NCBI GenBank assembly: GCA_900314525.1
Contig: OMVN01000003.1
Span: forward strand, 1 to 64,000
Reading direction: 5' to 3'
From: an uncultured Eubacteriales bacterium
GTDB taxonomy: Bacteria > Bacillota > Clostridia > Lachnospirales > Lachnospiraceae
Length of the DNA stretch: 64,000 nt
The translations under genes and the position numbers were made by a program. Numbering within the stretch: position 1 is the stretch's first letter; each line of letters starts with the position of its first letter. Below, piece after piece: positions 1 to 8,443 of the stretch. The notes below the pieces were generated by a model, which saw nothing but the letters and a program-made list of their open reading frames with translations, did no database searches and was not told the DNA's origin.

Positions 1-152
1 AAGACCGCACTCTTATAATGATTATTTAACACCTATGGAGATGCGATTTAATTAGTGTATTTTTCAAACAAACCGTTACCAAAAATGTTGACCAGTACAG
101 CCTTAGAAAAGCATATGAGTATAAGTTTATCAGGGTAATCTCCCTTGAGGGG

Positions 153-503
153 ATGGCTATATATTCATTACTTAATATTTTAAAACAGGATGGAAAACTT
201 GATGAATTTGATAGTGAATATATATATAAGATTATAGATGAAAGTGGCAGGATTGCCAGCATTTATCCAGATTATCTAAAGTATATACCTAAAGAGACTG
301 TAAACTTTACGAAGAGAGAAGCACAGGTGCTTGCACTGTTGTGTTCGGGAATGTCTATGGAAGAGATATGTGAAAAACTTGGAATAACATATGCTGGACT
401 GAAAAAACACAACAGAAATATATACAGAAAGCTGGAAGTGAAGGACAGAGCAGATGCAGAAAGAAAAGCATTGCAGATGGGCCTGGTTCATGTAGGACAA
501 TAA
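153..503 (+). CDS. C-terminal fragment of a LuxR/MalT-type transcriptional regulator
   Basis: The last 65 residues form a LuxR-type helix-turn-helix (FTKREAQVLALLCSG, then NIYRKLEVKDRADA), as at the C-terminus of large MalT-like activators. The same frame is open from position 30, and the residues before the first ATG look protein-like, but this stretch has no ATG, GTG or TTG and the ATG at 153 has no properly spaced ribosome binding site. A different frame is open from the window edge to a stop at 53-55. A one-base shift near 43 would join the two frames. The likely reading is the 3' end of a larger regulator gene that is frameshifted here. It could instead be a real 116-residue stand-alone HTH protein. 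DNA binding is well supported; intactness is not. Confidence 0.55.
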   Translation: MAIYSLLNILKQDGKLDEFDSEYIYKIIDESGRIASIYPDYLKYIPKETVNFTKREAQVLALLCSGMSMEEICEKLGITYAGLKKHNRNIYRKLEVKDRADAERKALQMGLVHVGQ

Positions 504-525
504 TTAAAGGATAAGGAGGCCGTTT

Positions 526-792
526 ATGAGATGGAAAGATAATGTACAAATTATTAAAGAACAGTGTATGTGGGTAGTAATGGATAATGAAAAAAAACAG
601 GTGGAAGAGGATGACAGGCAAATTATCTCTCTTATGGAAGATGGAATTAGCGATGACTGTGAACTCGTAAAAAGAGTGATGGCTGATTTGGGATGGGATG
701 AAATATATGCAGATATAAAAATGGCTGAATTTGTTGAGAAATATGGACATTTTCTAGCTGAGGGACAAAGAAATAAAATATTTTCAATATAA
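526..792 (+). CDS. Small hypothetical protein
   Basis: An 88-residue, charged, probably cytosolic protein that I do not recognise. AAGGAGG lies six bases before the ATG, so translation is likely. It starts 22 bases after the LuxR-type fragment and is followed at once by a terminator, so it is the last gene of that transcript. No signal peptide, membrane segment or metal motif is visible. A second ATG at codon 19 is possible but has no comparable ribosome binding site. Confidence 0.6.
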   Translation: MRWKDNVQIIKEQCMWVVMDNEKKQVEEDDRQIISLMEDGISDDCELVKRVMADLGWDEIYADIKMAEFVEKYGHFLAEGQRNKIFSI

Positions 793-802
793 AAACAGGT
801 AA

Positions 803-828
803 AGTAGCCTTAGGGCTACTTTTTTTTT
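803..828 (+). terminator. Rho-independent terminator
   Basis: A 7-bp stem (AGTAGCC / GGCTACT) with a four-base loop is followed by nine T residues. It lies just after the 88-residue hypothetical gene. Confidence 0.85.
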
Positions 829-896
829 GAATGATAAATGGGAAAATATGGTATAAGCATTATAAAAATAACCAATGAAATAGGAGGACGATGATT

Positions 897-1496
897 ATGA
901 GAAAGAAAATGTTAGTAGTTTTAATGGTAGGTTTAGTTTCTGCCTTTACACTTACAGCTTGTGGTGGGGATAGCAAGAAGAGTGACAAATCGGAAAAGGC
1001 TGAGGAAAAGAAAGAAGACAAGAAGAGTGCTGACGAAGATGCAGATGAAGAAGATGTAGACGATGCAGACGAAGAAGATGCAGATGATTCTGAAGGATCA
1101 GATGATGAAGCTCTTGCAGAGAATTTAGAAAAGGCCGAAGCTGTAGTAGAGCAGGGCGGACTTAATGTATTCTATGCTGGTGTAACAGAAGATGAGAACA
1201 CAAAAATGTTATGTTCATTTAGTGCAGAAAATTCATTTGGTATTGTTGAATTCTTCAATACAGAAACAGATGAAAGTGGTTCATGGGTTGGTGAATTAAC
1301 AGATAACGGAGATGACTCTTATACTGTTAGTGATACTAACAATGGAACATCACTTACATTCAGTGTTGTTGTAACAGATGGTGCATATGTACTTACAATG
1401 GGAGAACTTGGAAATGCAGTTGTAACTGAAATTGAACAGGACGAATTTGTTGCCTGCATAGCTGCAGTTGAGACAGGTGCTGAGCCACAGTTCTAA
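897..1496 (+). CDS. Secreted lipoprotein with acidic linker
   Basis: The N-terminus is a lipoprotein signal peptide (MRKKMLVVLMVG..., lipobox LTAC followed by GG). Next comes a Lys/Glu then Asp/Glu-rich linker to about residue 75, and a compact C-terminal domain of about 120 residues rich in Thr/Ser/Gly beta-type sequence. The product should be anchored outside the membrane, with the linker lifting the domain off the surface. I chose the ATG at 897 over the one at 891 because AGGAGG at 882-887 is nine bases from 897 but only three from 891. No family recognised; substrate unknown. It forms its own unit between two terminators. Confidence 0.75.
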   Translation: MRKKMLVVLMVGLVSAFTLTACGGDSKKSDKSEKAEEKKEDKKSADEDADEEDVDDADEEDADDSEGSDDEALAENLEKAEAVVEQGGLNVFYAGVTEDENTKMLCSFSAENSFGIVEFFNTETDESGSWVGELTDNGDDSYTVSDTNNGTSLTFSVVVTDGAYVLTMGELGNAVVTEIEQDEFVACIAAVETGAEPQF

Positions 1497-1558
1497 TAAA
1501 GAAACATAAGTATAGTAATTATTAAATTTATATCTCCAAAATGTAGTTTTTGAATAAG

Positions 1559-1608
1559 TTTGCCGCAATATATCAAAAATAAATTGATATATTGCGGCAA
1601 AACTTTTA
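1559..1608 (+). terminator. Strong hairpin terminator
   Basis: A perfect 18-bp inverted repeat (arms TTTGCCGCAATATATCAA-type at 1559-1576 and 1584-1601, seven-base loop) followed by ACTTTTAT. It ends the lipoprotein unit. The T-tract is weak, so it may also act as an mRNA 3' stabiliser. Confidence 0.7.
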
Positions 1609-1657
1609 TAATCATATTTTATAAAGAGTGATTAGATTTTGAAATGGGGAAACACAA

Positions 1658-2119
1658 ATGTCAGAAAAAAAGAATAATATGTTAGTGAAAAGAGTTAGTA
1701 CATTTTTAATCATTGCAATAGTAGTAATTATAAGTGTATTTAACGGTGGCAAAAAAGATAATAGGGATTTGAAAACAGAAGACATAACAAATGCAGAAAG
1801 TGACAGTATTGCTACAAAAAATGCAACAGAAAAAAATACATCTTCTACACAGTATAAATTCAGATATGAAGACAGACTTACACAACACTATAATAAACAT
1901 AATGAGGATTTTGGATATGCCAGTCAGGAGGAATACGAACAGCATGCAAGTGATGTTGTAAATAATCCCAAAGCTTTGCACAAAGCTGAAAAAGAAGATG
2001 GAGATGATGTATATTTTTTAGAGTCAACAGGAGAATTTGTTATAGTTGCAAAGGGTACAAATTATATAAGGACGTATTTTAAACCATCAGCAGGAAAGGC
2101 ATATTTTGACAGACAGTAG
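1658..2119 (+). CDS. Membrane-anchored protein with BECR-nuclease-like C-terminal domain
   Basis: 153 residues: a short basic N-terminus, one membrane segment (about residues 13-29), a Ser/Thr/Asn-rich linker, then a C-terminal domain of about 90 residues. That domain carries a pattern I associate with the barnase/EndoU/colicin/RelE (BECR) nuclease superfamily: RLTQHYNKHNEDFGYAS, an EEY helix, FVIVAKG, IRTYFKP and a terminal YFDRQ. The family link is from memory of such sequences, not from a search. Topology places the domain outside the cell. No immunity-like gene adjoins it, so it need not be a toxin. The gene lies 14 bases upstream of yaiI. Confidence 0.5.
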   Translation: MSEKKNNMLVKRVSTFLIIAIVVIISVFNGGKKDNRDLKTEDITNAESDSIATKNATEKNTSSTQYKFRYEDRLTQHYNKHNEDFGYASQEEYEQHASDVVNNPKALHKAEKEDGDDVYFLESTGEFVIVAKGTNYIRTYFKPSAGKAYFDRQ

Positions 2120-2133
2120 TTTTGGAGGTTTTA

Positions 2134-2598
2134 ATGGAAATATTTGTAGATGCAGACGCTTGCCCTGTCACTGAAATTGTGGAGGAGATTGCAAATAAGT
2201 ATAATATTAATGTTACACTTCTGTGTGATACAAACCACGTACTTTATTCTGATTACAGCAATGTAATTATTGTAGGAGCAGGTTCAGATGCAGTGGATTA
2301 TAAACTGATAAGTATGTGTGGCAGTGGAGACATTGTTGTTTCACAGGATTATGGGGTTGCAGCTATGGCTCTTTCAAAGGGAGCATACCCAATTCATCAG
2401 TCTGGGAGATGGTATACCGATGAGAATATTGACAGACTTTTAATGGAGAGACATTTAAATAAAAAAGCAAGGAAGTCATCTGGTAAAAATCATATAAAGG
2501 GACCATCTAAGAGAACGAAAGATGACGACATGAGATTTAGGGAATCATTTGAAAAGTTAGTAAATACAGTAGTGAAAGGACATATGGAAAATGAATGA
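2134..2598 (+). CDS. YaiI/YqxD family protein (DUF188, PIN-like)
   Basis: The N-terminus MEIFVDADACPVTE matches the signature of the YaiI/YqxD family, a small PIN/NYN-like fold presumed to act on nucleic acid but without an established reaction. The basic C-terminal half and length (154 residues) fit the family. The ATG at 2134 is chosen because GGAGG sits five bases upstream; an upstream TTG at 2122 overlaps that site. The 3' end overlaps the next gene by eight bases, so the two are translationally coupled. Confidence 0.85.
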   Translation: MEIFVDADACPVTEIVEEIANKYNINVTLLCDTNHVLYSDYSNVIIVGAGSDAVDYKLISMCGSGDIVVSQDYGVAAMALSKGAYPIHQSGRWYTDENIDRLLMERHLNKKARKSSGKNHIKGPSKRTKDDDMRFRESFEKLVNTVVKGHMENE

Positions 2599-2821
2599 AT
2601 ATTTAATATGTAATACAACAAGAGAACAGAGGGAAAAGATAGTTGCTGAGTCACTGGGAAATATTGATGCCACCTGTGATGGATGTGCAGGTGGAATTAT
2701 TGATATGTATCAGCCATATATAGATGGAAAAATGGAGCTAAAAGACTGTACAATGGCATTTAATGCCAGATATGTAAAAGACATGGACATGGAAAGCAAA
2801 AGAAGCTGTATGGAATATTAA
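2591..2821 (+). CDS. Small conserved-looking Cys-containing protein
   Basis: A 76-residue protein beginning MNEYLICNTTREQREK, with a CDGCAGG motif near residue 29 and further cysteines at CTMAFNARY and near the C-terminus. It has no signal peptide or membrane segment. The Cys pattern could bind a metal or be redox-active, but no function is known to me. It overlaps yaiI by eight bases and is followed 19 bases later by the alkyltransferase fusion gene, suggesting one operon. Confidence 0.6.
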   Translation: MNEYLICNTTREQREKIVAESLGNIDATCDGCAGGIIDMYQPYIDGKMELKDCTMAFNARYVKDMDMESKRSCMEY

Positions 2822-2840
2822 AAAGAAAAGGTGATTATTT

Positions 2841-3464
2841 TTGAAAACTAGAAAAGAGGCTCTGAATTACGGTTTAAAGCATAAGGATACTTACGTCGAG
2901 GCTCCATTTCATGATGATAACTGGCAGCTTGTGAGAGTAAAGGGAAGTAAAAAAGCATTTTTGTGGACTTATGAGAGAAATGGATATATTAATCTGAATG
3001 TTAAGGCAGACCCTGAATGGATAAGATTTTGGCGTGATACTTATGAATCGGTTATTCCTGCATATCATCAGAATAAGGAACACTGGAATACAATCATTTT
3101 AGATGGAACTATTCCAGAGTCAGATATTAAGAGAATGATTGATGAAAGTTATGACCTGGTAACTGACAGTCCAACTAAGAGAATATATGAGGCAGTTAAG
3201 AAAATTAAGAAGGGCAAGGTTGCAACATATGGTCAAGTGGCTGAAATGGCAGGAAATAAAAGAATGAGCCGTGCAGTGGGAAATGCTCTTCACAAAAATC
3301 CGGACCCTTTAAATATTCCATGTTACAGAGTGGTCAATTCAAGGGGAGAACTATCAGGTGAGTTTGCATTTGGGGGCAAAAACGTACAAGCAGAACTACT
3401 CAGAAAAGATGGAATTGAGGTTATTGATGGCAAGGTGGATTTAGATAAATATGGCATGAAATAA
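2841..3464 (+). CDS. MmcQ/YjbR-type domain fused to a 6-O-methylguanine-DNA methyltransferase-like domain
   Basis: Residues 1 to about 110 resemble the MmcQ/YjbR (DUF419) DNA-binding-like fold: APFHDDNWQLVRVK, KKAFLWTYERNG, LNVKADPEW, YPxxHxN-like AYHQNKEHWNTI and a DSYDLV-like end. From about residue 113 to the end is an alkyltransferase/ATL domain: TKRIYEAVKKIKKGKVATYG, then MSRAVGNALHKNP and the active-site motif IPCYRVVNSRG. The acceptor Cys is present; the usual PCHRV His is Tyr, a variant I have seen in Firmicutes. Likely role: repair or recognition of O6-alkylguanine. The start is TTG, with AAAGGTG six to eight bases upstream; no in-frame ATG is better placed. Last gene of the yaiI operon. 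Confidence 0.8.
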   Translation: MKTRKEALNYGLKHKDTYVEAPFHDDNWQLVRVKGSKKAFLWTYERNGYINLNVKADPEWIRFWRDTYESVIPAYHQNKEHWNTIILDGTIPESDIKRMIDESYDLVTDSPTKRIYEAVKKIKKGKVATYGQVAEMAGNKRMSRAVGNALHKNPDPLNIPCYRVVNSRGELSGEFAFGGKNVQAELLRKDGIEVIDGKVDLDKYGMK

Positions 3465-3472
3465 CAAAGCCC

Positions 3473-3501
3473 TTGCATAAAGTGGCTAAACCAATTACAA
3501 T
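3473..3501 (+). promoter_or_regulatory. Sigma-A-type promoter for the AAA+ gene
   Basis: TTGCAT at 3473-3478, a 17-base spacer, and TACAAT at 3496-3501; transcription would start near 3508, about 28 bases before the AAA+ gene. Read by eye, unverified. Confidence 0.45.
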
Positions 3502-3535
3502 TCTATGGTAGAATAATTAATATAGAAAGTGGATA

Positions 3536-5158
3536 GTGGCTATGGATTATAATATAATAAATGAATTTGTTCAGACATTAGAACAGACAAAGGAAATATG
3601 CAGAAGATATGAGGCAGGCAGATTAGAGAATAATCAGCTTTGTAATTATTATGAGGACGATTTATTAAGAATGGGATATCTTCTGTCATCTATGGATGGT
3701 GTAATCAATATTAATGAACTTGATTTGCTCACAGGTGCATTTAATATAGTAAGAGATGAAAAACTTTTAAAGAAATTTTACTGGGAAGATATTCTTAAGA
3801 AGAATAATTTTCTTAATAAAATTCCAAAGTCAATTATGTATGTGATTTGTGAGGAGAGAAAATCATACAAGGATGCCTTTAGTATATATTTAAAGGATTC
3901 CCGTGCACTTTATAAGACATTGAAAAAATTTGGATATCTTGTGATTTCATGTAATACTCTTAAGATGCCATATGAAGTGGCAGCACTTGAAAATATGTGC
4001 AAGAATATTCTTAATGTTATACTTAATGCAGAGGATATGGATATTTATTATGAGGAAAAAGATATTTCAGGTCAGGACATTAATATAAATGAAATGAAAA
4101 AGTCTATGATAAATGGAGTGAACAATCAGCCGGATAATTTCTATTCTGTAGGAAACAATAATGCGGAGTTTTATAATCCATATAAGAATACACCTGATTT
4201 CAGTGGCTATTACGATGTGGTTAAGACAGGAAAAAGTGAAAAAACTGAAAAGACACAAGGTAGTGGATATGTAAATGACAACATTGCCGCTAATATCAAA
4301 ATTAATACATTTACACCTGATCATGTACCAGACAATTCTTATGATGAAGATCTTGTAAAAGAGGTGTTAGAAGGTATTGATGGGATGACAGGTTTAGATT
4401 GTGTGAAGAAGGAAATACACGGACTTGTAAATCTTCTTCAGGTACAGAGACTGAGAGAGCAGAGAGGACTTAAACATACCCAGACTTCAAACCATCTTGT
4501 ATTTACAGGAAATCCTGGTACAGGTAAGACAACTATTGCGAGAAAGATTGCAAAGATTTACAAGGGACTTGGAATACTTGAAAAAGGTCATCTGATTGAG
4601 ACAGACAGATCTGGACTTGTAGCAGGATATATGGGTCAGACTGCAGAAAAGGTAAATGAAGTTGTAAGCAAAGCTATGGGTGGTGTTCTATTTATTGATG
4701 AAGCTTATACTTTGTCGAACAATAAGCAGGAAGGTGATTTTGGACAGGAAGCAATAGATACTCTTCTCAAAATTATGGAGGATAAAAGAGATGAGTTTAT
4801 AGTAATTGTTGCAGGATATCCAGATTTAATGGAGGATTTCCTAGATTCAAATCCAGGACTAAGATCTCGTTTTAATAAATACATACATTTTGAGGATTAT
4901 AGTGCAAGTCAGCTTAATGAAATTTTTCACTCAATCTGTAAAAGTCAGGATTATAAGATTGATCCAGAAGCTGAGAATGAACTTATGCAGAATATTAGTG
5001 AGATGGTTGCCAGTGCAGATGACAATTTTGCCAATGCCAGAGAAGTCAGAAATTACTTTGAGAAAGTTGTTGCCAATCAGGCAAACAGAATTGTACAAAG
5101 TTCAGAGGCAGGAGCGGATGATTTGATTACAATTACTAAAGAAGATTTAAAATTATAA
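3536..5158 (+). CDS. AAA+ ATPase of the CbbX/SpoVK type
   Basis: 540 residues. The first 200 are mainly helical with an acidic stretch and may be a TerB-like or adaptor region; about 200-260 is a linker. The AAA+ core starts near residue 280: Walker A GNPGTGKTT, Walker B GGVLFIDEAYTL, sensor region VIVAGYPDLM and arginine-finger-like NPGLRSRF. These are hallmarks of the CbbX/SpoVK (ClpX-like remodeller) family. It probably remodels a protein partner; the partner is not visible here. Start is GTG at 3536 or ATG at 3542; neither has a strong ribosome binding site. NudC follows after 28 bases. Confidence 0.85.
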   Translation: MAMDYNIINEFVQTLEQTKEICRRYEAGRLENNQLCNYYEDDLLRMGYLLSSMDGVININELDLLTGAFNIVRDEKLLKKFYWEDILKKNNFLNKIPKSIMYVICEERKSYKDAFSIYLKDSRALYKTLKKFGYLVISCNTLKMPYEVAALENMCKNILNVILNAEDMDIYYEEKDISGQDININEMKKSMINGVNNQPDNFYSVGNNNAEFYNPYKNTPDFSGYYDVVKTGKSEKTEKTQGSGYVNDNIAANIKINTFTPDHVPDNSYDEDLVKEVLEGIDGMTGLDCVKKEIHGLVNLLQVQRLREQRGLKHTQTSNHLVFTGNPGTGKTTIARKIAKIYKGLGILEKGHLIETDRSGLVAGYMGQTAEKVNEVVSKAMGGVLFIDEAYTLSNNKQEGDFGQEAIDTLLKIMEDKRDEFIVIVAGYPDLMEDFLDSNPGLRSRFNKYIHFEDYSASQLNEIFHSICKSQDYKIDPEAENELMQNISEMVASADDNFANAREVRNYFEKVVANQANRIVQSSEAGADDLITITKEDLKL

Positions 5159-5186
5159 AAGATTTTTTGAAAGGGAAATACAGAAA

Positions 5187-6026
5187 ATGATACAGGATAT
5201 ATATCCAAGAAAAATAGATAACAGTTTTAAGGACAATACACCATCAGATAGAGATTTAATAATGGCTTTTAGTAATGGTAAAATCTTAGTCAGATATGAT
5301 GAAATGGAGCGCAGAATTATTTTCCCTGAATGGAAACATGATTTCAAGGATTTAGAAAATCACTATTTATTTTCAATAGATGATATGAGATATTTTCTTG
5401 TGTTTGATTTTACTGATATTCCTAATAATTTTACATATTATTCATTACAGGAACTCAGAAAATTTGATTTAAATGCAAATGATGATATTTTTGCAGCATA
5501 TACAGGATACCATTTATGGAGATGGTACAGTACAAGCAGATTTTGTGGTGCCTGTGGAACGAAAAATATATTTGATAAAACAGAAAGGGCAATGGTTTGC
5601 CCTGAATGTGGAAATCGCATATATCCAAGAATTAATCCAGCAGTTATTGTCGGAATAATAAATGGAGATAAGCTTCTTCTCACAAAGTATCGTGTTGGAT
5701 ATGCTCACAATGCACTTGTTGCTGGTTTTACTGAAATAGGTGAATCAGTGGAGGAAACCGTGAGAAGAGAGGTTATGGAAGAGGTAGGACTGAAAGTTAA
5801 AAATATCAGATATTATAAGTCACAGCCGTGGGGGATGGCATCCGATATACTTATGGGATATTTTTGTGAGGTTGATGGAGATGATGATATATTTATGGAT
5901 GAGTCAGAATTAAAGTATGCTGAGTGGGTATATAGAGAGGACATAGTACTCCAGCCATCTGATTACAGTCTTACAAACGAGATGATGAAGATATTTAAGG
6001 AAAACAAGATTAATATTGGAAGATAA
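5187..6026 (+). CDS. nudC: NADH pyrophosphatase / NAD-cap-type Nudix hydrolase
   Basis: 279 residues with the NudC order: N-terminal domain, a four-Cys zinc ribbon (CGACGTKN ... CPECGNR, residues about 119-140), then the Nudix box G-x5-E-x7-REVMEEVG at about 190-210, and downstream SQPWGMASDILMGY, the motif that marks the NADH/NAD-cap subfamily. It hydrolyses NADH-type pyrophosphates and in known cases removes NAD caps from RNA. The length fits the family. It sits 10 bases upstream of a MATE exporter, probably co-transcribed. Confidence 0.9.
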   Translation: MIQDIYPRKIDNSFKDNTPSDRDLIMAFSNGKILVRYDEMERRIIFPEWKHDFKDLENHYLFSIDDMRYFLVFDFTDIPNNFTYYSLQELRKFDLNANDDIFAAYTGYHLWRWYSTSRFCGACGTKNIFDKTERAMVCPECGNRIYPRINPAVIVGIINGDKLLLTKYRVGYAHNALVAGFTEIGESVEETVRREVMEEVGLKVKNIRYYKSQPWGMASDILMGYFCEVDGDDDIFMDESELKYAEWVYREDIVLQPSDYSLTNEMMKIFKENKINIGR

Positions 6027-6036
6027 GGAAGTAATT

Positions 6037-7389
6037 ATGCAGAGAGATTTGACAAAAGGAAGCATATTTCACAATGTGATTTATTTTGCCATTCCTTACC
6101 TTATTTCATGTTTTTTACAGACATTTTATGGACTGGCGGATTTATTTATCACAGGACAGTTTAATGGTGCAGCAACAGTAACAGCAGTTTCTGTAGGAAG
6201 CCAGATAATGCATATGATTACTGTTATAATAGTTGGACTTGCAATGGGAACAACAGTTACAGTTGGTATGTGCATAGGAGAAAAAAACAGAGAAAAGGCA
6301 TCAGATTATATAGGAAATTCAATAATAATATTTTCAGTAATGTCGATTATACTAACAATATTGACAATTGTTTTTTCTGGGAAGATTTTGATATTACTAT
6401 CAACTCCAGCCCAGGCAATTGCTGAGACTGAAAAATACATAATAGTATGTTTTGCTGGAATTCCTTTTATTACGGGATACAATGTTATCAGCAGTATATT
6501 CAGGGGGATGGGAGATACAAAGAGTCCCCTTATTTTTGTTGGAATTGCGGGAATAGTAAATATAATAGGTGACTATATACTTATTGGTGCTCTGAATATG
6601 GGTGCATTAGGTGCTGCAGTTGCCACTGTCTCGTCTCAGGCTTGTTCAGTAATTATTGCAGTTGTCATATTACTAAAACGAGGAAATTTAGTACACATTA
6701 CTATGGATAGTCTGAAACTAAAAAAAGAATATGTAAAGAAAATCCTGATAATAGGAACACCGATATCATTTCAGGATGGATTAATACAGGTTTCGTTTCT
6801 TGTAATAACTGCAATTGCTAATAGCAGGGGAGTTGATGTAGCCGCTGCAGTTGGAATAGTTGAGAAGATTATTAGCTTTTTATTTCTTGTTCCCTCTGCA
6901 ATGTTATCTACTGTTTCAGCTATTGCAGCACAGAATTCTGGAGCTGGATCTCATGAAAGGGCAAAATCTACTCTTTATTATGGAATTAGAATATGTATTG
7001 TGTATGGAATAATCACTATTATAGTATGCGAGCCTCTTGCATCTGTAATTGTGTCAATTTTTGTGAAAAATGAGCCTAAAGTAGTAATTCTCGGGGCACA
7101 GTATTTACGTACTTATGTATTTGACTGTCTGTTTGCAGGAATGCATTTCTGCTTTAGCGGATATTTCAGTGCTTATGGCAAATCCATTTATTCATTTATA
7201 CATAATATAATTTCAATAGTACTTATGAGAATTCCTGGGGCGTATCTTGCATCTGTCTTTTTTCCAGCCACCCTATATGCCATGGGCATTGCGGCACCTG
7301 CTGGATCATTACTCTCAGTCATAATATGTATGTACTTATATTTAAAAATTCTTATTCCTGATATTAAGTCAGGTAATGTTACTATATAG
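6037..7389 (+). CDS. MATE family efflux transporter
   Basis: About 450 residues with twelve predicted membrane segments. Family features include the N-terminal GSIFHNVIYFAIPYL helix, a GLADLFITGQ segment, FRGMGDTKSPL in the first half and matching segments in the second half. MATE proteins export drugs or metabolites using a sodium or proton gradient; the substrate cannot be told. The ATG at 6037 is chosen because AAGGAAG (6025-6031) lies directly upstream; an in-frame TTG at 6016 overlaps nudC and has no such site. Confidence 0.9.
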   Translation: MQRDLTKGSIFHNVIYFAIPYLISCFLQTFYGLADLFITGQFNGAATVTAVSVGSQIMHMITVIIVGLAMGTTVTVGMCIGEKNREKASDYIGNSIIIFSVMSIILTILTIVFSGKILILLSTPAQAIAETEKYIIVCFAGIPFITGYNVISSIFRGMGDTKSPLIFVGIAGIVNIIGDYILIGALNMGALGAAVATVSSQACSVIIAVVILLKRGNLVHITMDSLKLKKEYVKKILIIGTPISFQDGLIQVSFLVITAIANSRGVDVAAAVGIVEKIISFLFLVPSAMLSTVSAIAAQNSGAGSHERAKSTLYYGIRICIVYGIITIIVCEPLASVIVSIFVKNEPKVVILGAQYLRTYVFDCLFAGMHFCFSGYFSAYGKSIYSFIHNIISIVLMRIPGAYLASVFFPATLYAMGIAAPAGSLLSVIICMYLYLKILIPDIKSGNVTI

Positions 7390-7434
7390 ATAAAATTAAG
7401 AAGGAGATGATGCATTGCATCAAGAGAAAGATTT

Positions 7435-8424
7435 ATGATTACAAATTTTTTAACACAGGTAGATAATGTTTTATACTATCCGATTCTGTTAATTATTCTT
7501 ACAGTTGCTGGAATTTATTTTAGCATTAGAACTAAATTTATACAGATAAGATTATTTCCAGAGGCATGGAGAGTTATTATGGAAAAGCCTAAGGAAGTTG
7601 GCGCTGTATCATCCTTCCAGGCACTGATGGTATCTACTGCATCAAGAGTTGGTACAGGTAATATTATTGGAGTTTCAACAGCTATATGTCTCGGAGGTCC
7701 GGGAGCAGTCTTTTGGATGTGAGTTTTAGCAATACTTGGAAGCGCATCTGCATTTATTGAAACTACACTTGCACAAATTTATAAAAAGAAAGACCCAGAT
7801 GGAGCTGGATGCTACGGTGGACCAGCCCATTATATTGAAAAATTAATAAAGAAAAGAACACTTGCTGTTGTATTTGTTATTTTTCTGATACTTACATATG
7901 GATTTGGATTTAATCTCTTGTGCTCATATAATCTCCAATCTACATTTTCTGTATATAGTTTTTATGATGAAAAGATAACACCTTTAATTGTTGGAGTATT
8001 TATTGCAGCAGTAACGGCATTGTGTATTTTTGGCGGTGGAAAAAGAATTGTAAAGATTACAGGGTTACTCGTACCTTTTATGGGTATAATTTATGTTCTT
8101 GTTACCATATTGGTTATGATATTAAACGTTACATACTTGCCAACTGTATTTAGAGAAATATTTAAGGACGCATTTGATTTTAAGAGTATTGGGGCAGGTA
8201 TTGCAGGTGCAGAATATGTGCAGCGAGCAATGCATAAGACACTTGGAAATTTTGGACCAATATTTATTACATTTGCAATGGTACTGTTTGCATTTACTAC
8301 ACTTATTGGAAATTTATATTATGTTGATAATAGACTAAAATACCTTCACAATGAAAAAACTCCATCAAAGCTCTTTATGACGCTATTTCATATTTTGTGC
8401 AATGAGGTTGAATATTGGAAATAA
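7435..8424 (+). pseudogene. Decayed sodium:alanine symporter (AGCS family)
   Basis: The frame reads as an AGCS symporter (STASRVGTGNIIGVSTA, GGPGAVFWM) but meets TGA at 7720-7722, where homologues usually have Trp; the same frame then continues with AGCS sequence (ASAFIETTLAQIYKKKD, CYGGPAHYIEK, FAFTTLIGNLYYVDN). The segment with the conserved GIxRGLFSNEAGxGSAP motif is missing: IAG runs straight into AEYVQRAM, an in-frame internal deletion. A second gap just before the natural-looking C-terminus (NEVEYWK) is likely. The only good ribosome binding site (AGGAG at 7402-7406) is spaced for an ATT at 7414, so the original start may also be lost. About 330 codons remain, against about 470 in the intact paralogue at 40391-41803. 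Confidence 0.88.
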
Positions 8425-8443
8425 AAATGAAAAGAGGGATATA

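Noticed and set aside
7720-7722. TGA at a Trp position and TAG at 44541 as signs of a reassigned genetic code or recoding
   Set aside because: Intact genes in the window use TGA and TAA as true stops (thiH, cbiM and the Y-family polymerase end in TGA), and the AGCS gene also carries deletions, so decay is simpler.
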